Shown: positions 45,918 to 54,530, counted from the first letter of the stretch. The stretch is DNA of 64,000 nt from Silvibacterium dinghuense (GCF_004123295.1 NZ_SDMK01000003.1:310001-374000), one strand, 5' to 3'. Notes: generated from the sequence alone by a model not told the origin. Translations and numbers: made by a program.

Positions 45918-46676
45918 ATGTCTCTGAAGCAAACGGCCCTGATTCTGCTCTCCGCTCTGGCTCTCGCCGGCGCAGGCTGCAAGAAGTCCGGCCCCGCCGC
46001 TCCCGCCCAGAATTACGTCTCCATCGATCCGGCCACGGCCGGAACCATTTCCGGCACAATTCATTACGAGGGCAAGCCTCCGGCTCGCATTCCCATCGAC
46101 ATGGGGCAGGACCCGGCGTGTACCTTTGCCGATGCGAACCTGACCGAGCAGTACGTGGTGCATAACGGCGGGCTCGCGAATGTCTTTCTGTACGTAAAAA
46201 GCGGGCTGGGCGACAAGGTATATGCCATCCCCACGTCGCCGGTGGTGATGGACCAGAAAGGCTGCCGCTATACGCCGCACGTGGTCGGTCTCCGTGTCGG
46301 ACAGCCGATCAAGTTCACCAACAGCGACAACACTATGCACAACGTGCACATGACGCCGACACTGGGGACAAACCAGGCCGCGGATCTCTCCGAGCCGCCG
46401 AACGACGCGGGCGAGACCCGGGTGCTGTCGTCGCCGGAGCTGATGATCCCGGTGCGCTGCAACAACCATCCCTGGATGGAAGCCTTTATCAACGTCATCG
46501 ACAACCCGTTCTACGCGGTTTCGGATACAGATGGGCACTTCACCATCCACGGCCTGCCTCCGGGAACGTACACCATCGAGGCAGTACACGAGGTTCTGGG
46601 CAAACAGACCGCTACGGTGACAGTCGCCTCGCAGCAGACAGCCACGGCGAACTTCACCTTCAGCGGGACGAAGTAG
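45918..46676 (+). CDS. Cupredoxin-like secreted lipoprotein
   Basis: A 252-residue exported protein. A lipobox-like site precedes C21 (LALAGAGCKKSG). A beta-rich domain carries a putative copper site: H141 and H144 in NTMHNVHM, then C181, H184 and M187 in RCNNHPWMEAF, an arrangement like type 1 blue-copper proteins. The last 60 residues (SDTDGHFTIHGLPPGTYTIE) are a carboxypeptidase-regulatory-like beta sandwich. It could be a periplasmic electron carrier, but metal binding is not proven. The 200 bp upstream hold only the hairpin after the preceding gene. Confidence 0.78.
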   Translation: MSLKQTALILLSALALAGAGCKKSGPAAPAQNYVSIDPATAGTISGTIHYEGKPPARIPIDMGQDPACTFADANLTEQYVVHNGGLANVFLYVKSGLGDKVYAIPTSPVVMDQKGCRYTPHVVGLRVGQPIKFTNSDNTMHNVHMTPTLGTNQAADLSEPPNDAGETRVLSSPELMIPVRCNNHPWMEAFINVIDNPFYAVSDTDGHFTIHGLPPGTYTIEAVHEVLGKQTATVTVASQQTATANFTFSGTK

Positions 46677-46698
46677 GGTTTAGGGAGATAGGGTGTAG
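46673..46698. repeat. TAGGG-type dispersed repeat
   Basis: GTAGGGTTTAGGGAGATAGG followed by GTGTAG. It overlaps the stop codon of the cupredoxin-like gene, in the same orientation as 9701-9732. Confidence 0.65.
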
Positions 46699-46813
46699 CA
46701 AAAGCATTGTTATTCCGGCCAAAACGAGACGGATTTTCGTCTCGCGCAGCAGAATAACCAGCTGTGTTTCCCTCGTCGGAACAGCTGCGGTGACCTATAC
46801 AAGCCGGAGTTGG

Positions 46814-47054
46814 CTAGGTTGTATCCCCATAGAGATGGTCTGAGAATAAAGAACTTACCCTTATCGTTGTCATCCCGGCTGGAGCGCTCTTTTTTACTTT
46901 GTCATTCCGACCGGAGCGAAGCGAAGTGGAGGAACCTGCGGTTTTGCCGGTACAGGAAGAACCGCAGGTTTCTCCACTCCGCAGGACGATGAAACTGTCC
47001 TGCTCCGGTCGAAATGACAGCCTTTTGCTATCGCTCTATGGGGATACGGCCTAG
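46814..47054. mobile_element. MITE-like element, best-preserved copy of the CATTCCGACCGG family
   Basis: A 241-bp non-coding element. Its 21-bp ends are inverted repeats matching at 19 of 21 positions: the left end begins CTAGGTTGTATCCCC, and the right end reads GGGGATACGGCCTAG. Inside lies a second, nested inverted repeat: TCATTCCGACCGGAGCGAAG and GAGGAACCTGCGG on the left, CCGCAGGTTTCTCCAC and TGCTCCGGTCGAAATGACA on the right. Both termini are CTAG. There is no open frame of its own, so mobility would need a transposase elsewhere. Confidence 0.72.
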
Positions 47055-47090
47055 TGCGGGTCACCATCAAATTTCCGTCCCGGACAGACG

Positions 47091-47118
47091 AAAGGCCCTC
47101 GCCGAAGCGAGGGCCTTT
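47091..47118 (-). terminator. Terminator of the A-type Fe-S carrier gene
   Basis: A 12-bp perfect stem AAAGGCCCTCGC / GCGAGGGCCTTT closes on a four-base loop (TTCG on the minus strand), 30 bp after the stop of the minus-strand gene. Confidence 0.85.
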
Positions 47119-47148
47119 CTCATCGTGCCGGAGCACGGAACGTGGATA

Positions 47149-47517
47149 TTACACGCTGAAGGACGAACCGCAGCCGCAGGTGCTCTTCACGCTGGGGTTC
47201 TCGAACTTGAAGCCGGCTGCCTCGAGCGTCTCGACATAATCGACCACGCAGCCGTTCAGGTACATGGCGGAGGTGGCGTCGACGAAGACCTTCAGGCCGT
47301 CGAAAGTGAGGACCTTATCCATCATGCCGGCCTGGTTCTCGAAGGACATCGAGTACTGGAAGCCGGAACACCCGCCGCCAACCACACCGATGCGAAGACC
47401 GGCAGGAAGCGGGTCCTGGGAGGCCATGATCTCGCGGACCTTCACCACGGCGTTGGGCGTCAGCGACAACGGGGTCTTGGTCTGCGTCGATTCGGGAACG
47501 GCGGTAGCGGTGGCCAT
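47149..47517 (-). CDS. A-type iron-sulfur carrier (HesB/IscA/ErpA family)
   Basis: A 122-residue Fe-S cluster insertion protein. The three conserved cysteines are in VVGGGCSGFQYSM and the C-terminal STCGCGSSF. SLTPNAVVKVREIMASQ and LNGCVVDYVETLEAAGFKFE are family typical. It receives and delivers Fe-S clusters to apoproteins. ErpA is the closest type by the CGCGSSF tail, but IscA or SufA cannot be excluded. AGGAGAT stands eight bases before the ATG at 47517. No suf or isc genes are adjacent. Confidence 0.93.
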   Translation of the reverse strand: MATATAVPESTQTKTPLSLTPNAVVKVREIMASQDPLPAGLRIGVVGGGCSGFQYSMSFENQAGMMDKVLTFDGLKVFVDATSAMYLNGCVVDYVETLEAAGFKFENPSVKSTCGCGSSFSV

Positions 47518-47704
47518 GGGCAAATCTCCTGGTAAATCCAAAAGCTGGTCTGTTCAGTGTAGCTCCCGTCCGGAATGCAGCACAAGGCGCATTCATCCGG
47601 AGCAGGCGCACTTTCTCATTTAGATGTGGATCGAATCAGAACGACTCAGCGAGGCGCATTTTCCCGCGAGGTTTTTCAAGATCCACTCCTCACGGGTTAA
47701 CTTC

Positions 47705-48193
47705 TTAGTGAGCTACTATTTGGCCCTGAATCTGCTGGTACTCGGCCTCAGAAACCAACCCCCTCCTCACCAGCTCATGGGGAGTTTCATAAGGCCGGTT
47801 GGCCACGATCCGGCGCGCCCGTGCCGGAGAAATTCCCGGCAATGTTGAAAGGTCGTCTGCGCTCGCCGTATTGAGGTTCATGACGCCCGCTGCGGACTTA
47901 CCGCCCGGGCCGGCGCTTCCGTTATGGAGACCCTCTTTCACGCCGGCAGCAATGTCATTCACTTTCTGTTCCGCCTCGGCTGCTGCCACGCGTGCGTTCG
48001 CCGCGGCCTGCTGCGCATCCCGTTTCGCCTCGGCTGTGGTCTGAGCCGCCTGCTGGCGGAGCTGCTGATCGCTCTTCGGCGCGGTATCGCAGCCGGTTAT
48101 CCATACCACGGTGATCGCCGCTATCGTTACCGCTGAAGCCAGGAGCAGAAATTCCTTCCAGAGCCGACCCTGCATCGTGTTTCGCGCTCTCAT
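47705..48193 (-). CDS. Lipoprotein with coiled coil and ComEA-like helix-hairpin-helix
   Basis: A 162-residue predicted lipoprotein: a hydrophobic N-terminus followed by the lipobox ITGC at residues 32-35. Residues 40-85 are an Ala/Gln-rich coiled coil with many AEAK/AEAEQK units. The C-terminus (about 103-160) is a ComEA-type helix-hairpin-helix pair: MNLNTASADDLSTLPGISPA, then RARRIVANRPYETPHELVRR. ComEA proteins bind incoming DNA at the cell surface or periplasm. Start 48193 has AGGAGGG. The combination of lipid anchor, stalk and DNA-binding tip is suggestive of a DNA-uptake receptor. Confidence 0.82.
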   Translation of the reverse strand: MRARNTMQGRLWKEFLLLASAVTIAAITVVWITGCDTAPKSDQQLRQQAAQTTAEAKRDAQQAAANARVAAAEAEQKVNDIAAGVKEGLHNGSAGPGGKSAAGVMNLNTASADDLSTLPGISPARARRIVANRPYETPHELVRRGLVSEAEYQQIQGQIVAH

Positions 48194-48437
48194 CGAACCC
48201 TCCTGTGCGCTGCCGGCGCTTCACACACCTACTTCACACACCTATGGAATCCATTCATTCCCCGGGGGTTGCCAGCATGGTTCATGCTTTCGAAAAGGAT
48301 TGCGGGGTTGCCTCTGTTCAGAAGCGCGCAACAGGATTAATATGCTTCGCGAACGGCCCCTCCTACCCCCCGAGCCCGGGAAACCGGACCCGCTCGGTAT
48401 CTGGAGCCGGCTCAAATTCGAATCCTTGAGGTGCTCT

Positions 48438-48710
48438 ATGAGCATCATGCCAGCTCTATGGATCGTATGGGCCGGAGTCACCGCTGTCCTGCTCATCCTC
48501 CTCGCCTACAGAGGCACCATCACCCGCTACGAGGAGGATCAGATCTTCCTCGACTCGGCAGCCAACCATCAGGAAAAGGAACAGACGGAAATTCTCGCCA
48601 AGGTCACGAAGGTCACCCCTTATGTCCGCATGGCCACCGGCGCAACCTGTTTACTCTCGGCCTGTATTCTCGGCATTTACGTATGGGACGCGGTAAGACA
48701 CCTGATGTAA
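48438..48710 (+). CDS. Small two-helix membrane protein, unknown
   Basis: A 90-residue protein with two membrane helices (about 6-24 and 66-85) separated by a charged loop (RYEEDQIFLDSAANHQEKEQ). No recognised domain. The ATG at 48438 has GAGGTG shortly ahead. The stop codon TAA at 48708-48710 abuts the left terminal repeat of a MITE-like element, so the original 3' end may have been altered by insertion. It is a stand-alone gene. Confidence 0.6.
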   Translation: MSIMPALWIVWAGVTAVLLILLAYRGTITRYEEDQIFLDSAANHQEKEQTEILAKVTKVTPYVRMATGATCLLSACILGIYVWDAVRHLM

Positions 48711-48979
48711 GAGCCTGTTATGAACTTTCCCGCGGCGGACGCTGGGAGCCAATTTTTTCGAGGTCGAGGAGCGAGTTGCGACGGATATCGGGTTATCTCC
48801 GAGCAGCGAGCGACGAAGAGATCGGGAAAATTGACCCCAGCCCTGAAGGGTTGCGGGGCAAATCGGCCCATACTTCGTTGTCGTCCTCGCCTTGGAATCG
48901 CCAATGTCTTCGTCCTCCGCCTCGCCTGGGCCGATTTTCCCCAGCAACGCCGCTCGCGCGAAAGTTCATAACAGGCTCT
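48710..48979. mobile_element. 270-bp MITE-like element with 20-bp perfect terminal inverted repeats
   Basis: AGAGCCTGTTATGAACTTTC at 48710-48729 is exactly repeated in inverse at 48960-48979. The interior has no convincing gene. The form, perfect ends plus a short non-coding body, is that of a miniature inverted-repeat element mobilised in trans. No target duplication is evident. The gap 48711-49077 holds nothing else. Confidence 0.75.
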
Positions 48980-49077
48980 CAGGCTTCTTTCACCCATTCC
49001 ATCGGCTACAGGCCGATAAGCAACGGGGCGTTCTTTCCGGCAGAGAAGGACGCCCCGGCGGTCTCCTATACCTGCGC

Positions 49078-49671
49078 TCATCGCAGCCCGTCGACGCTAC
49101 CCTGCGCCGCGATATCCACATCCACCTGCCTGCTGACATGCATCAGCACGCTTCCCGGATAGGTCATTCCCCACTGCACATAGGGAATCACGAAGTGTGT
49201 CGTTGCCCTCGCGTCGTTGTCCCTGAGATCGACATTCATCTCCAGCGTCAGCGGATGATCGCTGCCGTGCATGGTGAAGAGGCCGCTGATGGTCACTTTC
49301 TGGAGCGATCCTGACTTCAGCTCCCCGGTCACCTTCTCGGGATGGAAGATGGCCTCGGGGTACTTCACTGACTCGAGGACTTCCTTCTGCATCTTTGCGT
49401 CGCGGCCCTTGTTGCCGCTCTGACCGGTTTCGGTCTCGACAATCACCTCCCCCTGCGCCTCACCGGTCGCCGGGTCGATGGTGATCAGGCCGCCCTTCAA
49501 TGCGAAGGTTCCGTGCACGTTATGAAATGTGCTTTTCAGGGTCCAGCGAATGTTCGTCTTCGCCGGATCGAGATGCACCGTGATCTTCTGCGGCGCAGCC
49601 TGCGCGGATGCCATCGAAAGACCGGCGCCCGCAAATGTCAGAAACAGGAAGAATATCCGGAAAGCTTTCAT
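49078..49671 (-). CDS. YceI family periplasmic protein
   Basis: A 197-residue exported protein. The signal peptide ends near ASAQA (residue 25). The YceI lipocalin-like barrel follows: HLDPAKTNIRWTLKSTFHNV, GTFALKGGLITIDPATGEAQ, MQKEVLESVKYPEAIF and VTISGLFTMHGSDHPLTLEM. Relatives bind isoprenoid or other amphiphilic molecules. It lies 29 bp downstream of a two-component kinase gene on the same strand, so it is likely in that operon. Confidence 0.9.
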   Translation of the reverse strand: MKAFRIFFLFLTFAGAGLSMASAQAAPQKITVHLDPAKTNIRWTLKSTFHNVHGTFALKGGLITIDPATGEAQGEVIVETETGQSGNKGRDAKMQKEVLESVKYPEAIFHPEKVTGELKSGSLQKVTISGLFTMHGSDHPLTLEMNVDLRDNDARATTHFVIPYVQWGMTYPGSVLMHVSRQVDVDIAAQGSVDGLR

Positions 49672-49700
49672 GATTTCCGGTGAGATGCAGCCCTGCGCCG

Positions 49701-51206
49701 TCAGGACAAGAGCGTCTGCAGCTTGCCGTCCTTCTGCTGCGCCAGTAAAGATGCCGCTTCTCCCGGCGGAAGTACCGGAATCTCAAGCACAATCCGTACC
49801 CCTGCATCGGCATGCTCTGCGCGCGCCATGCCGCCGTGCGCGACCATCACCGCCTTTACGAACGCCAACCCCAGCCCATGCCCTTCGGAGTCCATGCCCT
49901 TGGCAAAACGCTCGAAGACCCGTTCTGTCATCTCCGGCGGAAAACCCGGCCCGTTGTCCTCCATCACGATGACCGCCATCCCACTGGCCACCTGCAGGGA
50001 GAGCCATATCTGCGCGCCTTCGCCTGCGTAACGCAATTCGTTTTCCATCAGGTTGGAAAAGACGCGGTTGAGGAAGCGCACGTCTGCCTGCGCCACCAGA
50101 CCATCGTCCAAAGCAAGGGTCAGCGTCTGCTCCCGATCGGCAAAAGCCGGCAAGTAAAGCTCACCCAGGCGCCGCAACAGGTCACCCAGTACCACCGGCG
50201 TGCGGTGCAGACGCAGCGCGCCGGCCTCTGCCTCGGCCACATCGAGCGTGGTGGTCACGATCTCCGTCAGCCGGTCCAGATGCTCGAGCGAATGCGCCAC
50301 GTACTCCCGCGAGAGCTCCTGATCTTCGGTCGAAAGCGCCGACTCCAGCCCTCCGCGAATCGAGGTGATGGGGCTCTTCATGTCGTGCGCCACGGAGTCC
50401 GTTACCGTGCGCAGCTGGTTTACCGAAGCCGAGATGCGGTCGAGCATGGTGTTGAAGGTTCGCGTCAGGCGCGCCACCTCATCATTCGGCTGCTCATATG
50501 GCGGCACGCGCGTGCTCAGGTCGGCCGTGTCAATCCCGGCCGCAGCCCGGGTGATTGCGTCCACGCGGTTCAACATTCTCTGTAAGCTCAAAAGCGCGAT
50601 CAGAAAGCCGAAGCCCACCATCAGGCACCAGGCAAAGACAAACCAGAGCCGCAGGTTCAGCAGCAGCCGGTGCGCGGCCGTATCCAGCAATCCAATGTAG
50701 ATGCGCCCATCCGCGGCCGGACTCGTCCCCGGCGGATCGATATCCGCGGCCACGACACGGAAGGGCAGCTTCCATCCGGGCACATGGAGAAAGGCCGCCT
50801 GGTGATGCTGCAGGTGCAGCGTGGCAATCTCCGGCTCGAAGTCCGAGGCGTCCTTCGGGCCCACCCACAGCGGAGCCTTGCCCGATTCATCCTTGAGCAG
50901 GATGAAGACCACATTGGCGGTGCGATGCCCCCGGCCATCGAAGGCCAGCTCCTGGGTCGCGATCTCCGCCACTTCTTCGAGAATCCGGTCGTAGAGAGAA
51001 TCGCGGGGGGTGGTCAGTGCCACCTGGCGCAGCGTTTCGCTCTCGCCAATCAACCACGAATCGCCGCGCTCATGCACCGCCTGGGCCACCAGCGCATACA
51101 TCGCTCCAAAGAGCACGGCAGAGCCGACTGCAAACACCACCGTGCTGCGCATGGCCAGCCGCCACGCCGCCGTTCCTGAAAAGAAGGCTCTAATCCTTGA
51201 GAACAT
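49701..51206 (-). CDS. Membrane sensor histidine kinase
   Basis: A 501-residue kinase of the QseC/CusS-like layout. TM1 spans about 18-42 and TM2 about 184-207, enclosing a 140-residue periplasmic sensor. HAMP follows (NRVDAITRAAAGIDTADLST), then the phosphoacceptor H274 in VAHDMKSPITSIRGG and the ATPase motifs NELRYA, EDNGPGFP and GHGLGLAFVKAV. It overlaps the response regulator gene by 17 bases, and the YceI gene follows. The signal is unknown. Confidence 0.93.
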   Translation of the reverse strand: MFSRIRAFFSGTAAWRLAMRSTVVFAVGSAVLFGAMYALVAQAVHERGDSWLIGESETLRQVALTTPRDSLYDRILEEVAEIATQELAFDGRGHRTANVVFILLKDESGKAPLWVGPKDASDFEPEIATLHLQHHQAAFLHVPGWKLPFRVVAADIDPPGTSPAADGRIYIGLLDTAAHRLLLNLRLWFVFAWCLMVGFGFLIALLSLQRMLNRVDAITRAAAGIDTADLSTRVPPYEQPNDEVARLTRTFNTMLDRISASVNQLRTVTDSVAHDMKSPITSIRGGLESALSTEDQELSREYVAHSLEHLDRLTEIVTTTLDVAEAEAGALRLHRTPVVLGDLLRRLGELYLPAFADREQTLTLALDDGLVAQADVRFLNRVFSNLMENELRYAGEGAQIWLSLQVASGMAVIVMEDNGPGFPPEMTERVFERFAKGMDSEGHGLGLAFVKAVMVAHGGMARAEHADAGVRIVLEIPVLPPGEAASLLAQQKDGKLQTLLS

Positions 51207-51864
51207 AGCCCACTCCGCGCATCGTACGGATAAGCGGGCGCGCGGACTCCCGGTCCACCTTGTTCCTCAGCCGGTGAATATGGACGTCCACAATATTTGT
51301 CGACGTATCGATGCGCATCTTCCACACGTGATCGAGCACCATGGCCCGCGTCACGACCCGGCCGGCATTGCGGCACAGGTATTCAAGCAGCGCGAACTCC
51401 TGCTGCGTGAGCTGTAATTCGAGACCATCTCGCCGTGCCTCGCGCCGGATCAGGTCCAGTTCAAGATCGGCCACGCGCAGACGCGTCGCCTCCTGCTGGC
51501 CTGGCGTGCTGCGGCGCAGCAGGGCCCGCAGGCGGGCCAGCACTTCGGCCACGGCAAAGGGCTTGGTCAGGTAATCGTCGCCGCCGCGCTCGAGACCGAG
51601 AATGCGCTCGTCCACCGAACGGCGTGCAGAAAGAATCAGCACCGGGGCCGAGACCCCCTGCGAACGCAGCCGCCCGATCAGGTCCAGACCATCCATATCG
51701 GGAAGAGTCAGGTCCACGACCATGGCATCGTGCACGCCTTCCAGAGCCAGCCGCTCCGCATCGCGGCCTTCTGAACAGGCATCCACCCGAAAGCCTCCCT
51801 CGGCGAGCGCCCGCACCAGAAATTCACGAATCGTGCTGTCATCTTCTACTACCAGCAACCGCAT
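51190..51864 (-). CDS. OmpR-family response regulator
   Basis: A 224-residue regulator. The receiver has the acidic pair in VVEDDS, phosphoacceptor D51 (VVDLTLPDMDG) and K101 (YLTKPFAV). The C-terminal winged helix ends with NIVDVHIHRLRNKVDRESAR and IRTMRGVGYVLKD. ATG 51864 has AAGGAG. It starts a three-gene unit with the overlapping kinase and the YceI gene, which is a candidate target of its control. Confidence 0.95.
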   Translation of the reverse strand: MRLLVVEDDSTIREFLVRALAEGGFRVDACSEGRDAERLALEGVHDAMVVDLTLPDMDGLDLIGRLRSQGVSAPVLILSARRSVDERILGLERGGDDYLTKPFAVAEVLARLRALLRRSTPGQQEATRLRVADLELDLIRREARRDGLELQLTQQEFALLEYLCRNAGRVVTRAMVLDHVWKMRIDTSTNIVDVHIHRLRNKVDRESARPLIRTMRGVGYVLKD

Positions 51865-52337
51865 GCTGTCTCCTTTTTGCTCCTTGCGGCCCACGAGGCC
51901 CGCACCCATGACTCAGATGCAGATTGCCCGGGCACGCCTTTCCTCACCGTCATGAAGGCTTAAGACTACTCCGGACGGCATGAAACAGGAGTTATCTTTC
52001 GGTCATGCCTATGGAATGAGGAGTGATGCACAGGAGCTTCGAGAACCGCGCCTCACTGATTCCCTGGGCGGTCTGCTCCAGCATAAATCCCCTTGAGAGA
52101 ATCAGTTCCCATGCCCGGCAGGCTGCAGAGCTGCCTCCTTCGGCATCTCTTCCCGCTGCCATAAACCTATTCTGCCTCCATTGCGCAAATTTCTCTCTGA
52201 AATGACAAACGCGTCATACGAACCGTCGACCGCAAGGTCTCTTCTGCGCTCAGACGGCACGAAAACGTGAGCCTGAAGACGCGCTTTCCGCCGACACGGT
52301 CTTGACGCCGCCCACCCTCAGCCGCGATGCTGAAAGC
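51865..52337. other. Gene-free stretch upstream of the fluoride riboswitch
   Basis: No open frame with family features, no tRNA and no repeat-family copy was seen here. It must contain the promoters for the minus-strand response regulator and for the plus-strand riboswitch-crcB transcript; no close consensus promoter was identified by eye. Confidence 0.5.
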
Positions 52338-52410
52338 CGGGCGGTGGAGTTCGCCTATTCCCAACCGTGGGCTTCCTGTTTCGAGCCGAAGCGCGCCAAT
52401 GACTCCTGCA
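52338..52410 (+). ncRNA. Fluoride (crcB-type) riboswitch
   Basis: The segment GGCGGTGGAGTTCGCC at 52340-52355, an intervening hairpin arm region, then GCCAATGACTCCTGC near 52395-52409 match the fluoride aptamer layout, in which GGAGTT of the first stem forms a pseudoknot-type arrangement with the GACTCC strand. A GCGCGT-CTT-ACGCGC hairpin at 52415-52429, ahead of the ribosome site, may be the expression platform. Fluoride binding should switch on the downstream channel gene. Placement directly before crcB is strong support. Confidence 0.85.
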
Positions 52411-52447
52411 CTCAGCGCGTCTTACGCGCCAGCGACAGGAGGCGGCA

Positions 52448-52822
52448 TTGAAATTTCTGTGGATTGCCATTGGCGGCGCACTCGGGTCGATCGCACGCTA
52501 TCTGGTCGGGCTCTGGATTTACGAGCGCATGGGCACGCGCTTCCCTTACGGCACTTTCCTCATCAACATCACCGGCTGCTTCATCATCGGCTTCGTGCTC
52601 ACCTTCCTCGACGCGCGCATGAGCCTCTCGCCGACGTGGAGGCTTATCATCCCCGTGGGCTTTGTCGGCGCCTACACCACCTTCTCCACCTTTGAATACG
52701 AGACCCTGCGCCTGGCGCAACACGGACAGGCCGGGACAGCCCTGCTCTACATCGCGAGCAGCGTCATTCTGGGCTATGCCGGGGTCTGGTTCGGGCAGGC
52801 TGTGGCGAGAGGCATGGCATAG
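52448..52822 (+). CDS. crcB: Fluoride ion channel CrcB/Fluc
   Basis: A 124-residue membrane protein that forms a dual-topology dimeric fluoride export channel. The pattern is diagnostic: GGALGSIARYL, the Asn-containing GTFLINITGCFIIG, VGFVGAYTTFSTFEYE with the Phe-box and the Na-site region, and four membrane helices. The start is a TTG at 52448 with AGGAGG five bases ahead. It is preceded by a fluoride riboswitch. Confidence 0.95.
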   Translation: MKFLWIAIGGALGSIARYLVGLWIYERMGTRFPYGTFLINITGCFIIGFVLTFLDARMSLSPTWRLIIPVGFVGAYTTFSTFEYETLRLAQHGQAGTALLYIASSVILGYAGVWFGQAVARGMA

Positions 52823-52953
52823 CGCGTCAGGAAGTCGGACGCGCATTGCGCGTCCAGCAGCCAGTCACAAGAGCGGCCAGCCCGGAAGATATCCTTGCTG
52901 ACTGTTTTGCGCCTGACTGCCAGCCGCTTTATCCCTGGCGGCGAAGCCGCCCT

Positions 52954-53802
52954 CTACTTCTTCAGTTCTTTCTCTGCCGACTCGACGGTCTGCGCGATGA
53001 GCGTGGCGATGGTCATGGGACCGACGCCGCCGGGTACCGGCGTATACGCCGCGCAACGCTCGATCACCGGGCCCAGCTCGATGTCACCGACGCCGCCGGG
53101 ATGGTAGCCGGCATCGACCACCACCGCACCGTCGCGTATCCAGTCAGCTTTGATGAATTCCGGCTTGCCGACCGCGCCGACGACGATCTCCGCGCGCTTG
53201 ATGATTTCGGGCAGGTTCTTCGTCCGCGAGTGGCAGATGGTCACGGTCGCGTTCGCGCCGAGGAGCATCATGGCCATGGGCTTGCCAAGGATCGGGCTGC
53301 GGCCAACAACAACGGCTTCCTTGCCTTCGATAGCGATGTTGTAGCGCTTGAGCAGGCGCATGATGCCGGCGGGTGTAGCCGAGCCATAAGCGGGCTCATC
53401 CATAGCCATGCGGCCGAAGCCCTGGCTGGTGACACCGTCCACATCCTTGTCGATCGCGATGCGATCGAAGCAGGCACGCTCGTCGATCTGGTGCGGTACC
53501 GGGTGCTGCAGCAGGATGCCGCGCACGCGAGGATTCGCATTGAGATCGTCAATGGTTGCCAGCAGCTGCTCGGTCGTCGTCTCTTCCAGAAGCGCAATCG
53601 AGAGCGACTCCATGCCCACGCGGCGGCAGGCATTGCCCTTCATCTTTACGTACGTTGCCGAAGCGGGATCGGCACCCACGAGAATGGTCGCCAGGATCGG
53701 CGGCTCGCTCCCCGTCTGCTCTTTCCAACGCTCCACCCGCGCCAGCAGCTCGCCTTCGAGCTCCTTGGCGTACGCCTTGCCATCTAACACCAGTCCAGCC
53801 AT
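52954..53802 (-). CDS. folD: Methylenetetrahydrofolate dehydrogenase/cyclohydrolase
   Basis: Bifunctional one-carbon enzyme converting methylene-THF to formyl-THF with NADP. The catalytic pair is Y51 and K55 in [56 protein letters not shown] and [12 protein letters not shown] are further signatures. The 282-residue length is standard. It follows phoU by 35 bp on the same strand. Confidence 0.97.
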   Translation of the reverse strand: MAGLVLDGKAYAKELEGELLARVERWKEQTGSEPPILATILVGADPASATYVKMKGNACRRVGMESLSIALLEETTTEQLLATIDDLNANPRVRGILLQHPVPHQIDERACFDRIAIDKDVDGVTSQGFGRMAMDEPAYGSATPAGIMRLLKRYNIAIEGKEAVVVGRSPILGKPMAMMLLGANATVTICHSRTKNLPEIIKRAEIVVGAVGKPEFIKADWIRDGAVVVDAGYHPGGVGDIELGPVIERCAAYTPVPGGVGPMTIATLIAQTVESAEKELKK

Positions 53803-53837
53803 GTCTCTAGTGTAACGGCCCGGCACCGCTATGGGCT

Positions 53838-54530
53838 TTAATCGATCGCGGCGTTCAGCTGGTGGCGCACGTCGGCGCCGCGAATCCAGAAGATCACGTC
53901 GGTGGCGATGTTGGTGGCGTGGTCGGCGATGCGCTCGAGGCTGCGCGACATCATGATGGTCTGCAGCGCCTGCTCGGCTACCTCGGGCTGCTTCTGGATC
54001 ATCTGCGTGAGCCCGGCGCGCGCCACGCGGTTCATCTGGTCGATCTCGTCGTCCATGTCGCGCACCGACTCGGCTACCTGGCAATCGCCTTCGAGCAGCG
54101 ACTGGATCGAGGCACGGATCATGCGCCCGGCGTAGTCCCCCATGTTCTCGATATCCACCGGCAGCACGACCGCGGGGATGTCGAGCATCTCCTTCGTCCG
54201 GATCGCGATGCTCATGGCCTGATCGCCAATCCGTTCCAGATCGCCATTGATCTTGATGACGGCGAGGATGAAGCGCAGATCGATCGCCATCGGCTGCTCC
54301 TTGGCCAGAAGCTCGTAGGCCATCTCATCGACCTCGCGCTGCGCCGCATTGATTGCCGTCTCGTTCTCGCGCACGTACTGGCAGATGCCCTCATCGCGCT
54401 GCACATAGGCGTCTACCGCCGACTCCACGGCCTGCTGCGCCAGCGCAGCCATGGCGAGAAGCTTATCTTTCAGCTCTGCAAGCTGCTGATGAAAATGAAT
54501 CCGTGGCAAATCGATCTCTCCAACTTGCAT
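53838..54530 (-). CDS. phoU: Phosphate transport system regulatory protein PhoU
   Basis: A 230-residue all-helical protein of two PhoU repeats that dampens the PhoR/Pst phosphate signal. Signatures are [60 protein letters not shown] and the second-half [20 protein letters not shown], with metal-binding D/E residues. No pst or phoBR genes are nearby, which is unusual; it sits between phhA and folD. Confidence 0.95.
   Translation of the reverse strand: MQVGEIDLPRIHFHQQLAELKDKLLAMAALAQQAVESAVDAYVQRDEGICQYVRENETAINAAQREVDEMAYELLAKEQPMAIDLRFILAVIKINGDLERIGDQAMSIAIRTKEMLDIPAVVLPVDIENMGDYAGRMIRASIQSLLEGDCQVAESVRDMDDEIDQMNRVARAGLTQMIQKQPEVAEQALQTIMMSRSLERIADHATNIATDVIFWIRGADVRHQLNAAID

Noticed and set aside
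48651-49081. Remnant transposase coding sequence inside the 270-bp element
   Set aside because: Open frames cross the element ends and show no transposase motif; the element looks non-coding.
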